A DNA stretch of 64,000 nt. It comes from Bacteroidales bacterium UBA3843. Lineage in GTDB: Bacteria; Bacteroidota; Bacteroidia; Bacteroidales; Paludibacteraceae. A model generated the notes under the pieces. The model was not told where the DNA came from, made no database searches, and saw nothing but the letters and a program-made list of their open reading frames with translations. Location of the stretch: contig DGHR01000007.1 in NCBI GenBank assembly GCA_002392745.1, positions 108,512-172,511 of the forward strand. Direction: 5' to 3'. This document shows positions 8,311 through 15,218 of the stretch, piece by piece; positions within the stretch are counted from its first letter, which is position 1; each line of letters opens with the position of its first letter. The position numbers and the translations under genes were made by a program.

Positions 8311-9309
8311 TTACTTTATCGCTTGGTTAGCTGTGATAACTACCATCTGCACGATATCCTGTACCTTGCATCCGCGGCTCAGGTCGTTCACCGGAGCGGC
8401 GATACCTTGCAGAATCGGACCTACGGCATCCGCACCCGAGAAACGCTCTACCAGCTTGTAGCCGATGTTGCCGGCCTGCAGGTCCGGGAATACCAGTACG
8501 TTCGCTTTGCCGGCTACGGGACTGCCCGGAGCTTTGGTCTTGGCTACGCTCTCTACCAGTGCGGCGTCTGCCTGCAGCTCGCCGTCCAACTGCAATTCGG
8601 GAGCCATCTCCTTGGCCAGTTTCGTTGCCTCCGCTACTTTGTCCACCAGCTCATGCTTGGCGCTGCCCTTCGTGCTGAAACTCAGCATGGCTACTCTCGG
8701 CTCGATGCCGGCTATAGCCTTGGCGGTCTCGGCGGTCGAGATAGCTATCTCGGCCAACTGTTTGGCATCCGGGTTCGGGTTGACTGCGCAGTCTGCGAAC
8801 AGCAGGAAACCGTTCTCGCCCAACTGTTTGGCGGGGGTGAACATCAGGAATGCACCGCTCACAATCGAGCAGCCCGGTTTGGTCTTCAGTATCTGGAACG
8901 CCGGACGGATGGTGTCAGCCGTTGTGCCGCGTGCGCCGGCGAGCTCGCCGTCTGCATCACCTGCCTTGATCATCAGACAGCCTAAATACAACGGGTCTTG
9001 TGCTTTCTTCTTCGCCTCTTCCTCTGTCATGCCTTTCGCCTTGCGAAGCTCGAACAGCAGGTTGGCGTATTCCGGCATCTTCGGGTCGTTGATCGGGTCT
9101 ACAATCTTCGCCTCCTTGATGTATTCATAACCTTTCTCGGCAGCCATACCCTTGATTTTCTCAGGGTCACCGATTAAAATAAGCTGCGCAATCTTGTCTC
9201 TCAACAGGATGTTCGCAGCTTCTAACGTACGGGGTTCATCGCCTTCCGGCAACACAATGCGCTGGGGATTCGCTTTCGCGCGCGCAATCATTTGATTTAA
9301 AATGTCCAT
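8311..9309 (-). CDS. pta: Phosphate acetyltransferase
   Basis: Interconverts acetyl-CoA and acetyl phosphate, feeding AckA. The protein is a short, single-domain Pta of 332 residues: RIVLPEGDEPRTLEAA at the N terminus, GARGTTADTIRPAFQIL, FADCAVNPNP, MLSFSTKGSA, ELQADAAL and FPDLQAGNIGYK all appear in family order. The first gene of the minus-strand group. A candidate promoter on the minus strand lies at 9681-9711, about 370 nt upstream, so the leader would be long and would cross repeats and an oppositely directed promoter. Confidence 0.96.
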   Translation of the reverse strand: MDILNQMIARAKANPQRIVLPEGDEPRTLEAANILLRDKIAQLILIGDPEKIKGMAAEKGYEYIKEAKIVDPINDPKMPEYANLLFELRKAKGMTEEEAKKKAQDPLYLGCLMIKAGDADGELAGARGTTADTIRPAFQILKTKPGCSIVSGAFLMFTPAKQLGENGFLLFADCAVNPNPDAKQLAEIAISTAETAKAIAGIEPRVAMLSFSTKGSAKHELVDKVAEATKLAKEMAPELQLDGELQADAALVESVAKTKAPGSPVAGKANVLVFPDLQAGNIGYKLVERFSGADAVGPILQGIAAPVNDLSRGCKVQDIVQMVVITANQAIK

Positions 9310-9354
9310 AATGCTATATTGTTTTTAATTCTTAATTATCTAATAAAGAATAAA

Positions 9355-9386
9355 TTTGCGTATGTCAAAAATTTGTTGTATCTTTG
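9355..9386 (+). promoter_or_regulatory. Promoter without an evident downstream gene
   Basis: TTTG (9355-9358), 20 nt, TAtcTTTG (9379-9386), within the longer shared string TTTGCGTATGTCA. No credible ORF follows; transcription from about 9393 would read a G/C-rich stretch with small dyads (CGGGacctttCCCG; TCCGGAttcTCCGGA) and then repeats. It faces away from pta. A small RNA is possible. Confidence 0.7.
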
Positions 9387-9478
9387 CACTCGCAAAGGAC
9401 AACTCGGGACCTTTCCCGGAACAGCGAAGTGGTCTGGACTATCCGGATTCTCCGGAAATCCCCTTGCCGAACCTTCTT

Positions 9479-9537
9479 TCGGCTTTTGACTTTCGACTTT
9501 CGACTTTTGACTTTCGACTTTCGACTTTCGACTTCTT
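9479..9537. repeat. CTTTCGA heptamer array
   Basis: About eight units of CTTTTGA or CTTTCGA in perfect 7-nt phase. A short run of the same family stands at 15168-15190, upstream of the small exported protein gene. Confidence 0.9.
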
Positions 9538-9544
9538 CAAAAAT

Positions 9545-9590
9545 TAGTGCGTCGTTAGTGCGCGATAAGTGCGCGGTAAGTGCGTTATTG
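9545..9590. repeat. 11-nt repeat TAAGTGCGCGG
   Basis: Four units of T(T/A)AGTGCGNNG at 11-nt spacing directly after the heptamer array. Confidence 0.7.
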
Positions 9591-9680
9591 TTGGAGGCGC
9601 ACCGTAGGCGCAGGCTGGCTCTCTGCGGTCTGGCAGACCTTCCGGAGGCAGCCGCTTTACCCATCGCTCTAAATCGACTG

Positions 9681-9711
9681 CAAATGTACGAAAATAATTC
9701 CATATATGCAA
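9681..9711 (-). promoter_or_regulatory. Candidate promoter of the pta-ackA group
   Basis: On the minus strand TTGC (9711-9708) is followed after 19 nt by TAcaTTTG (9688-9681). It is the only -7 box match facing pta in this gap. Confidence 0.55.
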
Positions 9712-9747
9712 TACTTCGCATAAAAAACATTTTTTTTTCTCTTTTTG

Positions 9748-9779
9748 TTTGGCGGTTTCAAAAAAAAGTTGTACCTTTG
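9748..9779 (+). promoter_or_regulatory. Promoter of OmpA-family gene
   Basis: TTTG (9748-9751), 20 nt, TAccTTTG (9772-9779). The leader to the ATG at 9876 would be about 90 nt. Confidence 0.8.
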
Positions 9780-9875
9780 CACCCTGAATGGTGATTTCCG
9801 CAATCGGTACTCCCTTTTTTGTTGGAAAAAAACTGAAAAACCATAGTTTTTGCTATAAATAGTCTTCTTTTTACC

Positions 9876-11573
9876 ATGAAGAGAGATTTATTACTGGTCT
9901 TGCTAATCGGTCTGGCTGCCACAGCGATGGCGCAGGTCAAAGGCGCGCACCCATACAAGGTGTCGGAGAATGAGCAGGTGGTTTCCGAATTGTCCCACTG
10001 GTCGCTCACGCCCCATATTGGATTCAACTATTTCGATGGTGACTTCAATTCGGAGGCGAAACATTCGATCGCTATTCCTAATGCCGGCTTGGATGTGGAG
10101 TATGCATTCAACCCCGTATGGGCGCTGGGACTCAGTTATATGTTCGATATGTACAACGTGACCGGCAAACCCGGTTATGACAATGCGGATACGCTCCTAA
10201 ATGGTATGATGCACAAAGCCGGATTGTATGTGTCCATGGACTTCATGAACCTCTTCTATCCCAAGGCTAAACGCAAAATCTGTGGCATTCAGGGTGTTAT
10301 AGGCGGTGGTTACGGATGGTACAAGAACCGCATCATGTACCACGACGACTATGACCCGGCTGACCCCTCTACCGCCAGCCACCAGCGCGGACATACCGCC
10401 GGATATATCAATACGTATGGAGACAACGCGCCGGATTACATGACGGACTATCGCGGAGGACTGTATCTCCAGGCGGGTCTCAACGTGGAGTTCAACCTCA
10501 ACCGCACGCTCGCGCTCGGCGTACGCGCTACGTACAATTATTTTATTAATGACTACGTAGACGGACGCGGATATGCGGGACCGAAGGCTATCGCTTCCAA
10601 GAACAACGACGGTATCGTGGACGTGACCCTCAATATGCGGTTCAAACTCTGTGCGGTATCCAAGACCCACGTGCGCAACATCGCTTCGCTTGATGTGGCA
10701 GAACCCAAAGTCAAGAACGAACCGGTATATATCCACGATACGCTTATCCTGAAACAGGACTCTGTTATCATCCGCGAGACCATCCGCGAGATGCAGCAGC
10801 AGGTTAAGCAGCAGTCGCAAATCTATTATGTTTACTTCGACAGCAATAAGTCGGAGGTTGGCGAAGAAGGCTTGATTACCATCCAACAGGTGGCTGACCG
10901 CCTGGCGGAAGACACCACGCTCTACGCTGTCGTAACCGGCTATTGCGACAACACCGGCACAGACAAACTCAACTATGCACTCGGCGACCTCCGTGCGGAG
11001 AATGTCATCACCGAGCTGCGTGACGAACACGGCGTAAGCAGCGACCATATGTATTCTACCGGTCTCGGCAAACTCGTCGGACGTCGCAGCGCAGCTGCCT
11101 ACGGACCGAACCGCCGAGCCGCTATACGTCTGGTGGACAAAGAGACCTTCGACCGCATGAAGGGTGAACTCGAGAACAAACGCGCCAACCGCCATATCGA
11201 GGAACCCGAGCAGGAGAAGAAAACGATTGTAGAGCAAGTCATCGAGGCTATCGACGGACAAGTCTCGGAGCAGGAGGCAACACTGCCGATTTCCGAGACA
11301 TCCAGACCCACTAAGCAGAATGTCTACGCTGAGCGTGCACACGAAGAGGTGGTTGCTGAGAAATCCACTACGCTCTCCAAACTTGCCCGCGAGAAATACA
11401 ACAATACCTATTGCTGGGTATATATCTATATCGCCAACAAGGATCGTATTCCGAATCCAAACAGGATTGCCCCGGGGACGAAGATTATTATTCCGGAGTT
11501 GACCGAAAAGGAAGTGCAGATTACCAAGAACGAGAGCCTTATTCTCTACGGTAACGCACGCCAAAACAAATAA
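9876..11573 (+). CDS. OmpA-family envelope protein with C-terminal LysM-like domain
   Basis: Exported outer-membrane protein, 565 residues. Residues 1-19 are a signal peptide ending TAMA. Residues about 20-270 alternate as an eight-strand-like beta-barrel rich in aromatic and Asp/Asn residues. A coiled segment (EMQQQVKQQSQ) leads into an OmpA-C peptidoglycan-binding domain near 310-425; the family motif appears in altered form as TGYCDNTGTDKLNYALGDLR. A helical linker follows, and residues 497-545 (STTLSKLAREKYNNTYCW to PGTKIIIPEL) resemble a LysM domain. Two peptidoglycan-binding modules in one porin-like protein suggest a structural anchor. It is a single-gene unit with its own promoter; repeats and a tRNA follow. 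Confidence 0.85.
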   Translation: MKRDLLLVLLIGLAATAMAQVKGAHPYKVSENEQVVSELSHWSLTPHIGFNYFDGDFNSEAKHSIAIPNAGLDVEYAFNPVWALGLSYMFDMYNVTGKPGYDNADTLLNGMMHKAGLYVSMDFMNLFYPKAKRKICGIQGVIGGGYGWYKNRIMYHDDYDPADPSTASHQRGHTAGYINTYGDNAPDYMTDYRGGLYLQAGLNVEFNLNRTLALGVRATYNYFINDYVDGRGYAGPKAIASKNNDGIVDVTLNMRFKLCAVSKTHVRNIASLDVAEPKVKNEPVYIHDTLILKQDSVIIRETIREMQQQVKQQSQIYYVYFDSNKSEVGEEGLITIQQVADRLAEDTTLYAVVTGYCDNTGTDKLNYALGDLRAENVITELRDEHGVSSDHMYSTGLGKLVGRRSAAAYGPNRRAAIRLVDKETFDRMKGELENKRANRHIEEPEQEKKTIVEQVIEAIDGQVSEQEATLPISETSRPTKQNVYAERAHEEVVAEKSTTLSKLAREKYNNTYCWVYIYIANKDRIPNPNRIAPGTKIIIPELTEKEVQITKNESLILYGNARQNK

Positions 11574-11595
11574 AAGACTAACAACCCCGGTTAAA

Positions 11596-11946
11596 CGGGG
11601 AGAGCGGAGGCACTGAATGCCCTAATGACGTCGAGGTCGTCAGTCAATGCATGAGGTTGCCGAACCTTAAAAAGGTCATCCCAAGACCTGTAAAAAAATG
11701 GGGGTCCCCGATGTAAACCGAACGCAGTGTTTGCAGCGGGGAGAGCGGAGGCACCGAATGCCCTAATGACGACGAAATCGTCAGTCAATGCATGAGGTTG
11801 CCGAACCTTAAAAAGGTCATCCCAAGACCTGTAAAAAAATGGGGGTCCCCGATGTAAACCGAACGCAGTGTTTGCAGCGGGGAGAGCGGAGGCACCGAAT
11901 GCCCTAATGACGACGAGGTCGTCAGTCAATGCATGAGGTTGCCGAA
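11596..11946. repeat. 141-bp tandem repeat, about 2.5 copies, before tRNA
   Basis: Copies begin at 11596, 11737 and 11878 (CGGGGAGAGCGGAGGCAC), a period of exactly 141 nt; the third stops at 11946, five bases before the tRNA. Each unit holds a small dyad (GACGAC-GAG-GTCGTC, or GACGA-CGAAA-TCGTC in the second copy) and, read on the minus strand, a terminator-like hairpin AGGTCTTGGGATGACCTTTTT split here as AGGTC/GACCT plus a T run. The 141-nt period keeps a minus-strand frame open, but that ORF has no features of a protein. A diverged piece lies at 41986-42055. Confidence 0.95.
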
Positions 11947-11951
11947 CGCGA

Positions 11952-12026
11952 GGTCCCATAGCTCAGTTGGTTAGTAGCACCTGACTCATAATCAGGGGGT
12001 CCTTGGTTCAAGCCCAAGTGGGACCA
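11952..12026 (+). tRNA. tRNA-Met (anticodon CAT)
   Basis: Acceptor arms GGTCCCA (11952-11958) and TGGGACC (12019-12025) pair perfectly; the anticodon arm is CCTGA-CTCATAA-TCAGG, giving CAT; the T arm is CTTGG-TTCAAGC-CCAAG. The D arm is closed by GCT/AGC. CCA is not encoded (ACA follows). It looks like elongator Met; a tRNA-Ile with modified CAT cannot be fully excluded, and the initiator type is unlikely given the paired first base. Confidence 0.95.
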
Positions 12027-12027
12027 C

Positions 12028-12059
12028 ACAGGAGGATAGTCCCAAGACTGTCCTCCTGT
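12028..12059 (+). terminator. Strong hairpin after the tRNA
   Basis: ACAGGAGGA (12028-12036) pairs with TCCTCCTGT (12051-12059), with inner TAGT/ACTG partly paired. Only a weak T-run follows, so it may serve 3' processing or partial termination. The next gene starts 10 nt later without a visible promoter of its own. Confidence 0.7.
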
Positions 12060-12069
12060 CATTTGTATA

Positions 12070-13134
12070 ATGAAGAGACTGTCGTCCATATTGCTTCTCG
12101 TACTCTCTCTCCTTATCGTGGGGAGTTCGAACGCTTATGCACTCACATCCGCGCAGAAACGCGCGAAGGAGAGAGCCAAGATGGAGCGCAAACGAGAAGC
12201 CAAAAAACGCAAGCTCGAGAAGAAACGGGCGGCGAAAGCCAAAGCGGCCAAACGCAAGCGTATCAAGGACGGCAAACCTTTGCTCTACGTCTATTCCTAC
12301 AACCTCAAGACGGGCGAACCGTTGCCGGCAGCGCATGTCACGTTGCAGGATGTCAACGCAAGGCCCAACCGCAAACCCAAAATCAACAAGCCCACGGACC
12401 AGAAGCGTTCGCGCGTCTCCAAGGGATTGCCGCAAGGCAGGTATTGGGCTGTGGCGGCCAAGACGGGCTTCTTTACTTCCGACACACTCTTTTTCAATCA
12501 TCGCGAGGACGAGGACACACTCAAACTCTCTCTCTATCCCGAGACACGCCTGACGTTTACGGTGACCGATTCGCTCACTTCGCGCCCCGTGGTGGCGAAT
12601 GTGATTGTCCGCAACCACGAGCGGAGAAAAGTGATGCAGACGACCTCTGACTCCGTACACTCCGTGTTGGCGGTGCTGCTCGACGACCGCGTGCCGTTCT
12701 ATACGATTGAGGCAACCGCCGTCAACTATTTCCCCTTCCGCGATACCATAGCCGATCCGAACAACTATACCGGTATTGTTATGTCGCCGCGCGAGGTTAA
12801 GACTTTCGTCCTCCGCGATATCTATTTCGCGACCGGCAAGACGCGCATTCTCGATATCTCCGAATCCGCGCTGACCGAACTGTACAATCTGCTTGCTTCA
12901 CGTCCTGCACAACGCATACGCATCATCGGCCATACGGACAATATCGGCACCGACCGCAGCAACCAACTCCTCTCCGAGGGACGATGCGAATCTGTCCGCC
13001 AGGCGATGAGCGAACGCGGCATTGATGCCTCGCGCATTGAGATCCAGGGTAGGGGAGAAAAGGACCCGATTGTCCCGAACGACACGGAGGAACACCGCCA
13101 GATGAACCGCCGCGTCGAAATCGAACTGCTCTGA
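12070..13134 (+). CDS. OmpA-family protein with basic N-terminal helix
   Basis: Exported protein of 354 residues with a signal peptide (1-24). A strongly basic, Lys/Arg/Ala-rich helix spans about residues 27-66. A central beta-rich region (about 70-255) contains three Greek-key-like stretches suggestive of carboxypeptidase-regulatory or Ig-like modules (GEPLPAAHVTLQD). The C-terminal OmpA domain (about 260-354) is clear: DIYFATGKTRI, GHTDNIGTDRSNQLLSEGR and NRRVEIELL. The OmpA domain binds peptidoglycan; the basic helix may bind acidic polymers. It begins 10 nt after the post-tRNA hairpin and no promoter is visible between, so it may be read through from the tRNA. A TAACCAT repeat separates it from the next gene. 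Confidence 0.85.
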   Translation: MKRLSSILLLVLSLLIVGSSNAYALTSAQKRAKERAKMERKREAKKRKLEKKRAAKAKAAKRKRIKDGKPLLYVYSYNLKTGEPLPAAHVTLQDVNARPNRKPKINKPTDQKRSRVSKGLPQGRYWAVAAKTGFFTSDTLFFNHREDEDTLKLSLYPETRLTFTVTDSLTSRPVVANVIVRNHERRKVMQTTSDSVHSVLAVLLDDRVPFYTIEATAVNYFPFRDTIADPNNYTGIVMSPREVKTFVLRDIYFATGKTRILDISESALTELYNLLASRPAQRIRIIGHTDNIGTDRSNQLLSEGRCESVRQAMSERGIDASRIEIQGRGEKDPIVPNDTEEHRQMNRRVEIELL

Positions 13135-13136
13135 CC

Positions 13137-13181
13137 TATAACCATTAACCATTAACCATTAACCTTTACCCATTAACCACT
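13137..13181. repeat. TAACCAT heptamer array
   Basis: TAACCAT TAACCAT TAACCTT TACCCAT TAACCAC in exact 7-nt phase up to the next start codon. Confidence 0.9.
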
Positions 13182-14189
13182 ATGACTCCCAAACGCTTAC
13201 TCCTTTCCCTTCTCCTCCTTTGCAGTGTCGCTTTCGCTGCCCATGCCCAGAACCCGTACATCCTTACGGAATCCGGCAATATGCTTATCGGCCGTAATGG
13301 CACGAACACTGTCCACTGGACCTTGGACCGTTCCACGGCTACGCTCTCCATCAATGCTCCCGACATGATAGAGTGGACCGACAAATGGACCGGCGTTCGC
13401 CACCTGCGTCTGGGAGCGGACGTTTCTAGGTATGCTGTCTTCATGCAATGTACCGGTCTAACGGATATTCAATTGGACGATGCCAATTCGAAATACCGCG
13501 TTATCGACGGTGTGCTCTTCAGCGCTGACGGCACTGAGCTGCTGTTCTTTCCGCCGGCTAAGACTACAGGTGCCTATTCGGTGCCGGCTTCTGTCACGGT
13601 GATTAAATACCGGGCTTTTGAAAACGCGAATCTCGCATTGCTGAATATCCATGCAGGCGTTGCACAAATACACCATACAGCCTTCGATAATGCTGAAATA
13701 ACCCAGTTTAAGGTAGAGCAGGGGAATACAGCTTATAAGATTGATGCCGGTTGTCTGTATGACATCAAACTCCCTTGTTATTTCCCCACCCGTGACCGCA
13801 AACCCAAAGGCTTTCAGACGGTCACTGCTGATTTTATCCGTAACTCAGTCATCGTCGAGACGCCGGATGGTAGTTTGGAACCCGGAGTGGACATACCATG
13901 TGTTCTTCTCTTTTATGGGGAAAAATGCTCCTATTCCAAAATGGCGAAAAAGGCATTCGAAGACTTGATGCCTAAATATGAAGGTAAGGTTAGATTCTAT
14001 CTGATTGAAATAAGTGCTCCGGAGAATAAGACATTGACTGCTCGGCTGGGGTTTACGACTAATCCGGTAGCCCTTTTTGTTTATCCGAAGTCTTCTCCGA
14101 GCGAAAAGGGAATGGGGTATCTCAAGGGGTATAGCAGACCCCAAACTCTCTTCATGTACCAGCGTGCGTTGGACAAGATTTCTCAATAA
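13182..14189 (+). CDS. Exported LRR_5-like / thioredoxin-like protein
   Basis: 335 residues with a signal peptide (1-22, ending AHAQ). Residues about 60-215 resemble the BspA-type leucine-rich repeat: blocks such as YRVIDGVLFSADGTELLFFP and SVPASVTVIKYRAFENA are characteristic. Residues about 230-325 look like a thioredoxin fold: VLLFYGEKCSYSKMAKKAFE with the active-site position CSYS (C249 to S252; second Cys replaced by Ser), then TTNPVALFVYP with the cis-Pro region. A single-Cys thioredoxin fold cannot act as a normal disulfide reductase but could form mixed disulfides. The fusion of these two domains is unusual. No type IX sorting domain is present. Confidence 0.75.
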   Translation: MTPKRLLLSLLLLCSVAFAAHAQNPYILTESGNMLIGRNGTNTVHWTLDRSTATLSINAPDMIEWTDKWTGVRHLRLGADVSRYAVFMQCTGLTDIQLDDANSKYRVIDGVLFSADGTELLFFPPAKTTGAYSVPASVTVIKYRAFENANLALLNIHAGVAQIHHTAFDNAEITQFKVEQGNTAYKIDAGCLYDIKLPCYFPTRDRKPKGFQTVTADFIRNSVIVETPDGSLEPGVDIPCVLLFYGEKCSYSKMAKKAFEDLMPKYEGKVRFYLIEISAPENKTLTARLGFTTNPVALFVYPKSSPSEKGMGYLKGYSRPQTLFMYQRALDKISQ

Positions 14190-14203
14190 CCAATCACCAA
14201 TAA

Positions 14204-14260
14204 CCCGGAGCGTCCTTCCGCATATCGGAAGGAAGACCGTGTCCGCTCCGCCGAGAAAGG
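14204..14260 (+). repeat. 57-nt palindromic element (copy 1, intergenic)
   Basis: GGAGCG ... CGCTCC close the element; inside, TCCTTCCG-catat-CGGAAGGA forms a perfect 8-bp hairpin. Two further copies lie inside a coding gene at 51309-51366 and 52641-52697. All copies are embedded in CAATCAC-type heptamers. Confidence 0.9.
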
Positions 14261-14310
14261 TAATAATCATACACCTATAACCAATCACCAATCACCCATA
14301 ACCCGTACAC

Positions 14311-14343
14311 CCTTTCCCTTCCCTTTGGGGAAGGGCCGGGGGT
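14311..14343. repeat. C/G-rich palindromic element
   Basis: CCCTTCCCTTTGGGGAAGGG followed by CCGGGGG. A very similar sequence is translated in the beta-barrel gene near 51198-51222, and a looser relative lies at the start of maf. Confidence 0.7.
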
Positions 14344-14371
14344 AGGCTCCCTTACACCATCCACTATACTG

Positions 14372-14547
14372 TAACTCGCCCGTGAGTTTTGTTCTGTTCG
14401 GCGGCATTTTTGCCGTCGTTAGATTCTTTGTATTGCGCCGTCTGTTAGACGGCATTTCTTTCTTTTTTTTGCTTGGCATAGAATGCCGCATCTACAAAAA
14501 AGCAGGACTCATCATCCTGCCTTTTTTACGTTTTTAACACCGTACAC
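14372..14547 (-). repeat. Multi-hairpin element of about 170 bp (copy 1)
   Basis: Same sequence as 46153-46337 and 46362-46507 in opposite orientation. It carries a bidirectional-terminator-like hairpin (AGCAGGA ... TCCTGCC with A and T tracts), then GGCATT/AATGCC, GCCGTCT/AGACGGC and CGGCA/TGCCG stems. Here it lies between two convergent genes and ends at the stop of the small exported protein gene. ORFs through it are considered spurious. Confidence 0.9.
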
Positions 14548-15155
14548 TATACCCCGCGCTTGCGCGCTACGCGCATTATAAGGTACGCAATCGCGAGCAG
14601 CGCCAACGGCCATGCTGCATCGCCTATGGGATCCGGGAATGGGATCTCGTCATCGCCATCGTTTTCGCCAACTCGTCTGGGACGTCCGGGCTGAGTTGTA
14701 CCGGAACCACCGGTCGCTCCACCATTGCTCACTTCGCTGCCTCCTCCTGCATACTGGCTTCCGCTCAGCATAAGTCCGCTTGCCGAGGCGCCGCCGCTCA
14801 AGCCGCTGCCTTTCGTCTCGCGCGTCGTGCGAGGGTTGATGATGGGCATACTGCTGCCCGATGATTGTGAACCGGTTGCCTCATATCGCGCCGAGGAAGA
14901 AGGGGGCGTCGGCGTTGCCGTATGGCGGAACGGGTTGTTGTTTTGCACCATCGGCACTTCAGTAGTTGTTGCCGCCTGTGACGCACCGCGACGGACTGCC
15001 GCGTTGGATGCAGCCGCACTACGCTTGGCATCATACGCTGATTTGTTCTTCGCGTTGGCGTTCAGCGTCGGCACACCGCCTTGCTGCTGTTTCGGAGCAG
15101 CAGCGTAGGCAGGTGCCACAATCAATAACGATAGGATAATCAGGATTGTAAACAT
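14547..15155 (-). CDS. Small exported protein with C-terminal TM tail (copy 1)
   Basis: 202 residues from the ATG at 15155, chosen because AAAGGAG lies 6 nt upstream. Layout: signal peptide (1-19, ending AYAA), APKQQQGGVPTLNANA, a low-complexity Ser/Thr/Pro/Gly middle with SSSARYEATGSQSSGSSMP, and a C-terminal tail GDAAWPLALLAIAYLIM ending in RVARKRGV. The tail (short polar motif, hydrophobic helix, basic end) resembles C-terminal sorting or anchoring signals, but no exosortase or sortase is visible here. A paralogue at 41374-41976 shares about 200 nt of middle sequence almost base for base. Each copy lies immediately 3' of a giant surface-protein gene. I do not recognise a named family. Confidence 0.75.
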   Translation of the reverse strand: MFTILIILSLLIVAPAYAAAPKQQQGGVPTLNANAKNKSAYDAKRSAAASNAAVRRGASQAATTTEVPMVQNNNPFRHTATPTPPSSSARYEATGSQSSGSSMPIINPRTTRETKGSGLSGGASASGLMLSGSQYAGGGSEVSNGGATGGSGTTQPGRPRRVGENDGDDEIPFPDPIGDAAWPLALLAIAYLIMRVARKRGV

Positions 15156-15218
15156 ATATACTCCTTTGTCTTTTGACTTTCGACTTTCGGCTGTTGTGTA
15201 ATACATTTCTTTTCCTCC

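Larger units (their letters stand above)
9310..9875. other. 566-nt intergenic region, no gene seen
   Basis: Holds two forward promoters (9355 and 9748), one reverse promoter (9681), a CTTTCGA heptamer array, an 11-nt repeat and A/T-rich leader sequence. The short ORFs in it are composed of repeats and are not credible genes. Confidence 0.7.

Noticed and set aside
9356..9547. 63-residue frame after the orphan promoter
   Set aside because: Its second half is only the CTTTCGA repeat translated, and it would start inside the promoter.
10197..11564. 455-residue minus-strand frame
   Set aside because: Antisense shadow of the OmpA/LysM-like gene; no signal, domain or promoter.
11591..11959. 122-residue minus-strand frame in the 141-bp repeat
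   Set aside because: Open only because 141 is a multiple of three; protein is three copies of the same low-information peptide and runs into the tRNA.
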